From Bacteroidota bacterium (GTDB taxonomy: Bacteria; Bacteroidota; Rhodothermia; Rhodothermales; UBA10348), in NCBI GenBank assembly GCA_022571135.1, contig JACZYK010000046.1, positions 1 through 12,376 on the forward strand: a DNA stretch of 12,376 bases, written 5' to 3'. How positions within the stretch are numbered: position 1 is the first letter of the stretch; each line of letters begins with the position of its first letter. The translations under genes were made by a program, and so were the position numbers. Below are positions 1 to 7,245 of this stretch, piece after piece. Below the pieces are notes generated by a model, which was not told where the DNA came from, ran no database searches, and saw only the letters and a program-made list of their open reading frames with translations.

Positions 1-75
1 ATTCGCGTGGCTGATGCGCTGCTAGATACCTCCGACAACCGCTTTGACGTCCTTTCGACTCACCAAGCTCTATGA
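1..75 (+). CDS. Possible 3' end of an upstream gene (partial)
   Basis: Reading frame 1 is open from the window edge to a TGA at 73-75; the other two forward frames hit stops within the first 25 bases. The stop overlaps the ATG at 72 in an ATGA arrangement, which is typical of translationally coupled genes. Only about 24 residues (ending STHQAL) are visible and I recognise nothing in them, so this may be chance. If real, the decayed DUF5916 gene was the second gene of an operon. Confidence 0.22.
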   Translation: MRVADALLDTSDNRFDVLSTHQAL

Positions 76-2171
76 TTCAACCTGAAACGAAGAGATCGAT
101 CCCGTATCGTGCTCTGTTGCTTTTCCTGATACATACGATTATCCGAGAACCGACGCAGGCACAAACAAGCACGGAAGGCGCTAACGGACAACTCCCCGTC
201 ATGCACATAGAACAGATACGGGATCCGATCACGCTCGACGGCCGCGTCGACGAACCCATATGGGAAGAGGTAGCAATGCTTCCACTCATTCAGTACGGCC
301 CGTATTACCACGGTGAATTCGCGGAGCGGTCGGAGCTGCGTGTGGCATACGACGACCGGTACATCTACTTCTCGTGTCGCTGTTACGACTCGGATCCGTC
401 CGGCATTCAGGTTACTTCCTTCAAGAGAGACGGATGGAATTCCGCGTTCGATCAGATGGCCGTGATCCTGGATACATTCGACGATAACGAGAACGCGCTC
501 GTTTTCGTTGTGTCATCGGTCGGGGTTCGGATCGATGTGGCCATTTTCAACGACGCGAACATCACCACCACGGAGTTTCCCATTAATATGTCCTGGGACA
601 CGTTCTGGGACGTGGAGACTTCAATCACGGAAGAAGGATGATTCGCTGAAGCCCGCATTCCGCTCTCGTCGCTAAAATTCAACAGCGTAGACGATCGGGT
701 ATCGATGGGTCTGATCTCGTATCGTTACATCGCGAGGACACGGGAGGTACACGTATTTCCGGACATCCCGCCCGACTGGGGGCCGATGAGTTTTCTCAAA
801 CCCTCCAAGGCCCAGAACATCGAGATGTCGGGCATCCGGGCCCGCAGGCCCCTCTACATCACTCCTTACGTGCTCGGCTGCATCGGTCAGACATGGGATC
901 TGAATGATGAAGAAACATCGTACCGTCGAAGCGACGATCCGACCCGAGATATCGGCCTGGACCTCAAGTACGGGATCACGAACAACCTCACTATGGAGAC
1001 CTGAGTATCAACACGGATTTCGCCCAGGTCGAGGCGGACGACCAGCAGGTCAACCTGACACGGTTTTCGCTCTTTTTTCCCGAGAAAAGACGGTTCTTCC
1101 AGGAACGATCGAGCAATTTCGACTTCAATTTCGGAGGGTTCAATCAGCTCTTCTACAGCCGGCGGATCGGCCTTGACGAGGACGGTGAAGAGAAGATTCC
1201 GCTACTCGGCGGAGCCAGGATGGTCGGGCGCGTCGGCAAATGGGATCTGGGCTTTCTGACTATGCAGTCGGCCCGGCAGAAGGATTTCCTTTCGGAGAAT
1301 TACGGCGTCATGCGGATACGCCGCCAGGTCATAAATCCGTTCTCCTATGTGGGAGCTAAGGAGGTACAAAGGTCTTTCGTACTCGTTGACGGCAGCCAGA
1401 GCGGGTAAGGACTACGATCCGGGCCTCGGATTCGAGTTGCGTGAGGACTTTACGCAGTTTACGGAGCAGGTCGCCTATGGCTGGATCATTCAGTCGGATA
1501 CGCCGCTCGCTCAGCACCAGTTCACTTTTCGTTCGGAATGGTATCTGAGAAACAGCGACCGGGAAACCGACACGTTCAATCTCATCGCCAGCTGGGGCGG
1601 GTTCTGGAAAAATGGATCGCTGCTCATGGCAACGTTACAAAGGTCGTTCGTGGGACTCACCGAAGAATTTGAACTGTCGGACGACGCCATCGTCGATCCG
1701 GGGAAATACTCCTATGTCGACGGGCAATTGTTTTTTCAGAGTTCGGAATCAAGGCGCTTCTGGGCCCAGGCGATTCTCAACATCGGCTCCTTCTTCGACG
1801 GAACACGATTCTCCATAAACCTTCAACCCACGCTGAACGCGTCCCGGTACTTCAATCTTACAGGTACGTATCAGTACAACAAGATCGATTTCCCCGGCAG
1901 AGACCAGTCATTCACGGCGCACATCGCCCGCATACACGCCGAACCTACGCTTAACCGGGCATTCTCGATATCGAGCTTTGTACAGTTCAACAGCGCCGAC
2001 GATATCACGCTGACAAACTTCCGCCTCCGCTACAATCCGAGAGAAGGCAACGACTTCTATCTGGTTTACAATGAGGGATTCAACATGGACCGGCTGATCG
2101 AATCGCCGAGGCTCCCGTTTTCTGACGGACGCACGATCCTGCTAAAGTACTCGTACACGTTTATCCGGTAG
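72..2171 (+). pseudogene. Decayed DUF5916 / CBM9-like outer-membrane protein gene
   Basis: The conceptual product starts with a signal peptide ending near residue 30 (TQAQ). A CBM9-like beta-sandwich follows at about residues 45-200 (ITLDGRVDEPIWEE, FDQMAVILDTF, SWDTFWDVETSITEEG). The DUF5916 barrel portion comes next (NTDFAQVEADDQQVNLTRF, LFFPEKRRFF, RRQVINPFSYVG, DYDPGLGFELRED) and ends in a barrel-like YSYTFIR. Relatives are exported, probably outer-membrane, proteins of unknown or saccharide-related role. The coding frame is broken three times. A TGA at 639-641 sits where the family has Trp (EEG-W-FAEARIPLSSLKF). At about 996-1000 an apparent GA duplication shifts the frame, turning the expected LTMDLSINTDF into a stop. 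At about 1349-1356 the text jumps from SYVG to WELRRYKGLSY in another frame, implying an internal deletion. Remaining length is about 700 codons, at the short end for the family. All neighbouring genes are intact, so poor sequence quality is a less likely explanation. Product identification is strong; that the gene is dead is an inference. Confidence 0.85.
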
Positions 2172-2210
2172 ATCCCTAATTTGGCGCGTCCTCTCAACCA
2201 AGACCCACCC

Positions 2211-3425
2211 ATGCACATGAACACCACCGGCCAGAGCGCTCGCCTTAGCGCCATGATGTTCCTCCAGTTCTTCATCTGGGGCGCCTGGTACGTTACCGTC
2301 GGCATTTTCATGGGCGAACGCGGGATGGGAGACATTTCCCACTGGGCCTATACGGTCGGCCCGCTCGCCGCGGTGGTCTCGCCCTTTTTCCTCGGGATGA
2401 TTGCCGATCGGTACTTCGACGTGGAGAAGGTGCTGGGCGTCATGCACATCCTGGGTGGCGTTGCGATTCTGGCGGCTCCGTCATTCGCCGGATCACCGGT
2501 TGTATTCATACTGCTGCTGGCGTTGCACATGCTCTGCTACATGCCGACGATCGGGCTCACGAACACGCTCGCTTTTCACAACATCACCGATCAGGAGAAG
2601 CAGTTTCCGCTCATTCGGGTCTTCGGCACTATCGGCTGGATCGTTGCCGGCGTATTCGTAAGCCTGGGCCTACATGCAGAAGCGACGACCTTGCCATTCT
2701 ACGTTGCAGGCGCTGCCGCCATCTTGATGGGGCTCTACAGTTTTTCCCTGCCTCACACACCTCCGCCTGCGGCCGGTAAAGGAAAAATGACGGTCCGCGA
2801 GATCGTTGGGCTGGATGCGCTTGCTCAACTGAGCAGCAGAGGGTTCAAGGTATTCATCATCTCGTCTTTCCTCATCTGCATCCCGCTCGCGGCATACTAC
2901 AATTTCGCCCCGATCTTCGCCAACGACGTTCAGCTCACGAACGTGGCGTTCAAGATGTCCTTCGGACAGATGTCGGAGGTTCTGTTCATGGTGGCCATGC
3001 CGTTCTTCTTTCGCCGTCTCGGCGTCAAGTGGATGCTGGTCGTCGGGATGGGAGCCTGGGTGCTGCGTTATGCGCTCTTCGCCATGGCAGCTCCGACCGG
3101 CGTGGTCTGGATGATCATGTTCGGCATCATCCTCCACGGGATCTGTTACGACTTCTTCTTCGTCACGGGACAGATCTACGTGGACAAGAAAGCGACGCCT
3201 GAAATCCGCGGTCAGGCGCAGGGATTTCTCGTGCTCGTCACACTGGGCGCGGGCATGCTGATCGGCGCACAGGTCTCGGGCTGGTTGAATAATTACTTCA
3301 AGGCAGGAAACGACGTGCTAACGGCTGCCGCCTGGCAGTCATTCTGGTGGGTACCGGCTATATTTGCCGCAGTCATCATGGTCGGATTCGCTCTGTTGTT
3401 CAATGATAAGCGTGGATACCGATGA
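2211..3425 (+). CDS. MFS permease, nucleoside:H+ symporter (NupG/XapB-like) family
   Basis: The 404-residue product is a strongly hydrophobic protein with about 12 predicted membrane segments, acting in the inner membrane. Family features include the N-terminal FLQFFIWGAWYVTVG segment (about 18-31), the MFS loop motif LGMIADRYF (61-69), GLTNTLAFHNI (115-125), FPLIRVFGTIGW (132-143), and the late signature GICYDFFFVTGQIYVDKKA (310-328), which is typical of Nuc_H_symport proteins. In E. coli this family takes up nucleosides by proton symport. In Bacteroidota and Planctomycetes, members often sit beside sugar genes and their substrates are unknown. A TTG at 2181 would add ten residues, but the ATG at 2211 (or 2217) places the start just before the first helix; no Shine-Dalgarno is visible for any of them. 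It lies 39 bp after the decayed DUF5916 gene and 232 bp before the sugar isomerase gene, so the substrate may be a sugar or glycoside product; that part is inference. Confidence 0.9.
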   Translation: MHMNTTGQSARLSAMMFLQFFIWGAWYVTVGIFMGERGMGDISHWAYTVGPLAAVVSPFFLGMIADRYFDVEKVLGVMHILGGVAILAAPSFAGSPVVFILLLALHMLCYMPTIGLTNTLAFHNITDQEKQFPLIRVFGTIGWIVAGVFVSLGLHAEATTLPFYVAGAAAILMGLYSFSLPHTPPPAAGKGKMTVREIVGLDALAQLSSRGFKVFIISSFLICIPLAAYYNFAPIFANDVQLTNVAFKMSFGQMSEVLFMVAMPFFFRRLGVKWMLVVGMGAWVLRYALFAMAAPTGVVWMIMFGIILHGICYDFFFVTGQIYVDKKATPEIRGQAQGFLVLVTLGAGMLIGAQVSGWLNNYFKAGNDVLTAAAWQSFWWVPAIFAAVIMVGFALLFNDKRGYR

Positions 3426-3601
3426 AGTCGGCTAAATTTTTTGTGCGGGAGAAAGACTAAAGCGGTTTCCCGGGAACAGGCCTGGCACATTTCCGGCCAC
3501 CTTAAAGGAAGTATCGGTACTCCGTCCGGAAGGTCCTGGAGATTCGTCTGGCTAACTCTTTACCGATCGGCCGCGTTCGCCCGGGAGTACCTGATGACCA
3601 C

Positions 3602-3617
3602 ACCGGACAGGTCCGGT
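3602..3617. promoter_or_regulatory. Perfect palindrome, candidate operator
   Basis: The arms ACCGGAC and GTCCGGT are perfect reverse complements separated by AG, giving a 16-bp dyad 40 bp upstream of the ATG at 3658. Its size and position suit a dimeric repressor site for the sugar gene pair. No T-run follows, so it is a poor terminator. The rest of the 3426-3657 spacer holds a T6 run at 3437-3442 just after the permease stop and no convincing gene. The palindrome is seen directly; the operator role is inferred. Confidence 0.35.
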
Positions 3618-3657
3618 TGCTTATCTTGAGAACGATTATTCAACGAATCTCAACGCC

Positions 3658-4605
3658 ATGAAACGCCGATATTTTCTTGCACAGGGAGCGCGGGCAGCCG
3701 CTGGAATCGGCGCCCTTCAAGCAGCCGGATTGGCAGCCGTTCCCGATGCCGTGGGCTCGATCATGAGCTTGGACGCGAGGTCCCTTTTCTCCATTTCGCT
3801 TGCCGAATGGTCGCTGCACCGGACCCTTCGGGCGGGTGAGATGACCAACCTGGACTTCCCGATCGTGACCCGGCAGACCTATGATCTCGATGCGGTAGAG
3901 TACGTGAACATCTTCTTCAAGGACAAAGCCCGGGACGAGGCCTATCTGAAGGACCTCAAATCCCGTTGCGACGGCGAAGGCGTACGGAGCCTTCTCATCA
4001 TGTGTGACGGAGAAGGGCGGCTGGGCGACCCGGACGACGCGGCCCGTACGAAGGCCGTCCAAAATCATTCCCGCTGGGTGGAGGCCGCAAAATATCTCGG
4101 TTGCCATTCGATTCGAGTGAATGCAGCCAGTGAGGGGACGTGGAACGCGCAGCGCGATTTAGCCGCAGACGGACTCGGCAGACTCACCGATTTCGCATCC
4201 GATCGCGAGATCAACGTGATCGTGGAGAATCATGGCGGTCTCTCGAGCAACGGGGAGTGGCTCTCGGAGGTGATGCGCCAGGTCGACGACGAACGGTGTG
4301 GCACTCTCCCGGACTTCGGCAATTTCCAGGTCTCTCCGTCGGAGTGGTACGACAGATATAAGGGTGTCAAAGAACTGATGCCTTTCGCCAAAGCCGTCAG
4401 TGCAAAGTCGCACGAATTCGACGAAAGCGGGAACGAAATCCGTACGGATTATCGGCGCATGTTGACGATCGTCCTGGACGCCGGCTATCGCGGGTACATC
4501 GGAATCGAGTACGAAGGCGATGAGATGAGCGAGGAAGACGGCATCAGGGCGACGAAGGCGCTGCTTTTGCAGGTCCGTCGGGAGCTTTCCGAGAAATACG
4601 GATAG
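3658..4605 (+). CDS. Tat-exported sugar phosphate isomerase/epimerase-type TIM barrel protein
   Basis: The 315-residue protein starts with a short twin-arginine-like leader (MKRRYFLAQGARAAAG, then an Ala-rich stretch to about 35), implying folded export to the periplasm. The remainder matches the AP-endonuclease-2-like/xylose-isomerase-like TIM barrel family. Four likely metal-binding or catalytic residues fall at the ends of successive strands: E190 (NVIVENHGG), D219 (LPDFGNF), H252 (AKSHEFD) and E284 (GIEYEG). Relatives isomerise or epimerise sugars, or act in 3-keto-sugar turnover, using a divalent metal. The ATG is at 3658 with no Shine-Dalgarno. The DUF1080 lipoprotein gene follows after 42 bp in the same direction, so the two are probably co-transcribed. 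This pairing is commonly seen in Bacteroidota and Planctomycetes loci for keto-glycoside breakdown. The exact substrate cannot be told from sequence. Confidence 0.87.
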   Translation: MKRRYFLAQGARAAAGIGALQAAGLAAVPDAVGSIMSLDARSLFSISLAEWSLHRTLRAGEMTNLDFPIVTRQTYDLDAVEYVNIFFKDKARDEAYLKDLKSRCDGEGVRSLLIMCDGEGRLGDPDDAARTKAVQNHSRWVEAAKYLGCHSIRVNAASEGTWNAQRDLAADGLGRLTDFASDREINVIVENHGGLSSNGEWLSEVMRQVDDERCGTLPDFGNFQVSPSEWYDRYKGVKELMPFAKAVSAKSHEFDESGNEIRTDYRRMLTIVLDAGYRGYIGIEYEGDEMSEEDGIRATKALLLQVRRELSEKYG

Positions 4606-4647
4606 CTCCGGCACCTTGCGAGCCAATTAATTTGAACCCTATCGCTC

Positions 4648-5373
4648 ATGAAAACGCTGTTTCCCATACTCTTCCTTTCGACTCTGATGCTCGGCTGCCA
4701 ACAGGCCTATGCGCCGGCAGATGAAGCCGAAATCGAAGCGCCCGCTCTCAATGTGCTCGCGCCTGCAGAACTCGCGCTCGGTTGGCAACTGCTTTTCGAC
4801 GGGCGCTCGATGGAGCACTGGCGGGGCTACGAGCAGGACTCCATGCCGCCCGGATGGCAGATCATCGACGGCGCGATGGCCAACGTCGAACCGGCGCACG
4901 GAGGAGACATCGTGACGCTGGAAAAGTATGCCGACTTCGAACTCGAGATGGAGTGGATGGTCCCGACGGATGGAAACAGCGGGATCATGTTCCATGTCAC
5001 CGAAGACCACGGCGCGCCCTGGGCGACCGGACCCGAGATGCAGGTTGCGGACGACTCAAGCCTAGATGGTGAGAGCAATAAGAACAGCGCCGGATCAAAC
5101 TATGATGTCCATGCTCCGGCGCAGTTCGTTACCAGGCCCGCCGGCACGTGGAATCACGTTCGACTTGTCGTCGATGGGCCCCGCGTCGAGCACTGGATGA
5201 ACGGTGTGAAAATCGTCGAGTATGAACTCTGGAGCGAAGATTGGAAAGAGGCTGTCGCCCGCAGCAAGTGGGCGAATTACCCCGACTACGGTCTGCGCGA
5301 GACCGGTCACATCGCCCTGCAGGGAGACCACACGGCGGTCTCCTACCGGAATATCAAGATCCGGCGGCTTTAG
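4648..5373 (+). CDS. DUF1080 lipoprotein, probable 3-keto-disaccharide/glucoside hydrolase
   Basis: The 241-residue protein begins with a lipoprotein signal (lipobox LMLGC, Cys17), so it should be anchored in a membrane facing the periplasm or outside. The body is a single concanavalin-like DUF1080 domain: LGWQLLFDGRSMEHWRGY (about 44-61), DFELEMEWMV (96-105), NSGIMFHV (110-117), GPEMQVADD (128-136), PAGTWNHVRLVVDG (164-177), EHWMNGVKIVEYE (181-193) and the closing GHIALQGDHTAVSYRNIKIR (220-239). Members of this family have been shown to hydrolyse 3-keto-glucosides, the second step after an oxidoreductase makes the 3-keto sugar. The upstream TIM barrel gene lies 42 bp away and likely acts in the same pathway. 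No GMC or Gfo/Idh/MocA oxidoreductase lies in this window, so the oxidising partner must be elsewhere. Specific substrate unknown. Confidence 0.9.
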   Translation: MKTLFPILFLSTLMLGCQQAYAPADEAEIEAPALNVLAPAELALGWQLLFDGRSMEHWRGYEQDSMPPGWQIIDGAMANVEPAHGGDIVTLEKYADFELEMEWMVPTDGNSGIMFHVTEDHGAPWATGPEMQVADDSSLDGESNKNSAGSNYDVHAPAQFVTRPAGTWNHVRLVVDGPRVEHWMNGVKIVEYELWSEDWKEAVARSKWANYPDYGLRETGHIALQGDHTAVSYRNIKIRRL

Positions 5374-5388
5374 AGCATCTCGGCCGGG

Positions 5389-5425
5389 GCGGTGCATAAC
5401 CGCGGTCCTCGCCCGCGCGGGAGGA
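5389..5425. terminator. Two adjacent hairpins between convergent genes
   Basis: The 119-bp gap between the convergent DUF1080 and DUF411 genes contains GCGGT-gcata-ACCGC (5389-5403). Immediately after it is a GC-rich dyad, TCCT(cg)CCC-gcgc-GGGAGGA (5406-5425). Neither has a clear U-run, so a bidirectional terminator is plausible from position but weak from sequence. Confidence 0.3.
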
Positions 5426-5492
5426 TACGGCCGTACAGATTTCCGGTTTCTCGGATAGGGATTGAAGTCTCCGCGTCACCCGGACGGCAGAA

Positions 5493-5984
5493 TCAGCTTC
5501 CCGTATTCGCCTCGACGTGATGGTAAACGGTGGTGCGACCCTCATGGTCAAATGTCAGCACGTCGTAGTCCTGGTGGAGGGACGTGTTTTCCAATTCCAT
5601 TCCCGGTGAACCCGGCGGCATACGCGGAACAGCCAGTCCACGGAAATCGGGTTTCTCGGCCAGGAGTCTCTTGACCTGGTCGGCCGGCACGTGTCCTTCG
5701 ATTACGTATCCGTCGACGAGAGCCGTATGACAGGAGGAAAACCGATCGTTGATGCCGAGTGCGGACTTCACCTCCTTCATGTCCTGGACGTCATGAGCTT
5801 CGACCTCAAAACCGGCGTCTTTCATGTGCTCGATCCATTTTTCGCAGCATCCACATGTGGGCGATTTATACACAACGAGTTTTGCGTTTAAGGAGGCCGG
5901 GGATTCGGCGTCCGACCTGGACGAGCAAGCGCCGACGGTAATGGCGAGCCCGAGGCAGGCAACGAATATGGACATTTTCTTCAC
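5493..5984 (-). CDS. DUF411 copper/metal-associated lipoprotein
   Basis: The 163-residue protein has a lipoprotein leader (TVGAC, Cys20) followed by a thioredoxin-like DUF411 domain. The domain carries the paired-cysteine motif SPTCGCCEKW (Cys44, Cys46, Cys47), HDVQDMKEVKSALGI (64-78), SSCHTALVDGYVIEGHVPA (83-101, with Cys85 and His86) and GLAVPRMPPGSPGME (116-130). DUF411 proteins are found with copper-resistance genes and are thought to bind or move metal in the periplasm; the molecular role is not settled. The chosen start is GTG at 5984, giving a KK-charged signal peptide and a good AGAGGA ribosome site 9 nt upstream (plus-strand 5994-5999). An ATG three codons in is the alternative. No other copper gene is in the window. 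It is divergent from the propeller lipoprotein and convergent with the DUF1080 gene, so it is probably a single-gene unit. Confidence 0.9.
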   Translation of the reverse strand: MKKMSIFVACLGLAITVGACSSRSDAESPASLNAKLVVYKSPTCGCCEKWIEHMKDAGFEVEAHDVQDMKEVKSALGINDRFSSCHTALVDGYVIEGHVPADQVKRLLAEKPDFRGLAVPRMPPGSPGMELENTSLHQDYDVLTFDHEGRTTVYHHVEANTGS

Positions 5985-6120
5985 GTCGGATTATCCTCTA
6001 CGCTGGTTGTAAGAAATTGGAGGGACTGCTCACAACGCTCTTTGCACCAAAGGTTCCGCCGGGGAGGTTCAACACTTGCCGGTTAGCAAGAAATGACGCA
6101 GTTTCCTTTACTAATCATTT
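5985..6120. promoter_or_regulatory. Divergent intergenic region with two short inverted repeats
   Basis: This 136-bp gap must hold the promoters of both the DUF411 gene and the beta-propeller gene. It contains CTTTG-cac-CAAAG (6040-6052) and CTTGC-cggtta-GCAAG (6075-6090). Both are exact but short (5-bp arms), so chance cannot be excluded. I cannot confidently place -33/-7 elements in either direction. Confidence 0.35.
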
Positions 6121-7224
6121 ATGGGGTATCCCGACATGGGTCGTCTGACCGCTCCTGCGATCTTCCTCACCCTTCTTCTTGTCGCCGGCTCCTGCACGGG
6201 CGATTCCGGCCCCCTCTCGATCGCCCTGGAGAATCCCTCCTGGGAAATCCAGTACACCGACACCACTGCCTCGTTCATCGGCCTGCATGCGGTAGATGCG
6301 AACACGGTGTGGGCAGCGGGATCGAACGGCAAATTCGTCCGGACTACGGACAGCGGCCGCACATGGACGGCCGGAGTCGTCCCGGGTGCTGACAGCGTCG
6401 AGTTTCGAGATGTGCATGCCTTCGACGACATGACGGCATTCCTGCTCTCCGTCGGAAACGGGCCTTCTTCCCGGTTCTGTCGCACGCGCGATGGAGGTGA
6501 AACGTGGACGATGATTTTCCAGAACCAGGACTCGAACAGCTTTTTCGATTGCTTTTCCTTCTGGGATGAGGACCGTGGTATTGCTTTTTCCGACTCGTAC
6601 GAGGGTGAATTTCGATTGATGCGCACGATGAACGGCGGCGACACGTGGTCCCGGATTCCTCCACAGGCCGTTCCCGACGCTCACGAAGGAGACGGCGCAT
6701 TCGCTTCCAGCGGAACGTGCATCGTTACCCGTGCGGGAGGACTGGGCTGGTTCTCGACGGGAGGTTCCGCAATCGATACACGCGTCATTCGAACCACCGA
6801 CTATGGCGAGACCTGGGAAGAAGTCGTAACCCCGATTCAGAGCACCTCGTCGACGTCCGGAATCTTCACGCTGTCATTTCTGGACGACGATCTGGGCATC
6901 GCCATGGGGGGTGAATACGCATCGACCGACACACTGGTACTGAATACGGCGATCACGAGAGACGGCGGCGCCTCCTGGTCGGCGGGCGGGCAGAGCAATC
7001 TGAAAGGCTCGATCTACGGCTCATCGTACGTCCCCGGGACGCCCACGCCGACCGTCGTGGCCGTCGCACCGACAGGAACCGACTTCTCGACGGACAACGG
7101 CGCGACATGGACGCAGATCGACGCATCCAATTACTGGTCAGTCTCTTTCGTGAATGCGGATGCGGGCTGGGCAGCCGGTCCGGGCGCGATCGCTAAGATC
7201 CGAAACGGGCGAACACGCGAGTGA
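6121..7224 (+). CDS. Asp-box (BNR/YCF48-like) beta-propeller lipoprotein
   Basis: The 367-residue product has a lipoprotein leader (lipobox VAGSC, Cys25). Six Asp-box motifs of the form T-x-D-x-G-x-T-W follow: TTDSGRTW (75-82), TRDGGETW (122-129), TMNGGDTW (169-176), TTDYGETW (225-232), TRDGGASW (279-286) and STDNGATW (323-330). Spacing of about 45-55 residues indicates a single, essentially complete propeller with one motif per blade. Such proteins are exported. Asp-boxes occur in sialidases, in the photosystem II assembly factor YCF48 and in many uncharacterised secreted propellers. I see no convincing sialidase active-site signature, so this is more likely a binding or scaffold protein. 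The ATG at 6121 is used; ATG at 6136 (MGRLTAP) gives an equally good leader. The GGT-family gene begins 21 bp downstream, so the two are probably one transcript. Confidence 0.87.
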   Translation: MGYPDMGRLTAPAIFLTLLLVAGSCTGDSGPLSIALENPSWEIQYTDTTASFIGLHAVDANTVWAAGSNGKFVRTTDSGRTWTAGVVPGADSVEFRDVHAFDDMTAFLLSVGNGPSSRFCRTRDGGETWTMIFQNQDSNSFFDCFSFWDEDRGIAFSDSYEGEFRLMRTMNGGDTWSRIPPQAVPDAHEGDGAFASSGTCIVTRAGGLGWFSTGGSAIDTRVIRTTDYGETWEEVVTPIQSTSSTSGIFTLSFLDDDLGIAMGGEYASTDTLVLNTAITRDGGASWSAGGQSNLKGSIYGSSYVPGTPTPTVVAVAPTGTDFSTDNGATWTQIDASNYWSVSFVNADAGWAAGPGAIAKIRNGRTRE

Positions 7225-7245
7225 TCGGCGCGATCGGTCGAGGAT

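Noticed and set aside
639..641. TGA read as Trp (alternative genetic code or recoding)
   Set aside because: Several intact genes in the window end at TGA (permease, propeller, GGT-family), and the same gene carries other disabling lesions.
2181..2210. TTG start extending the permease by ten residues
   Set aside because: The added residues are not conserved in character, and ATG codons at 2211 and 2217 lie at the expected distance from the first helix.
3419..3442. Short hairpin CCGA-tgaag-TCGG near a T6 run at the end of the permease gene
   Set aside because: The stem is only 4 bp, AT-poor spacing separates it from the T-run, and it overlaps the stop codon; too weak to call a terminator.
3441..3629. 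62-codon open frame between the permease and the TIM-barrel gene
   Set aside because: No ribosome site, no recognisable motif or hydrophobic pattern, and it covers the palindrome at 3602; it looks like chance in a GC-rich spacer.
6115..6684. Pair of overlapping antisense open frames across the propeller gene
   Set aside because: The sense strand encodes clear Asp-box repeats and a lipobox; the antisense products are low-complexity, Arg-rich and mutually overlapping.
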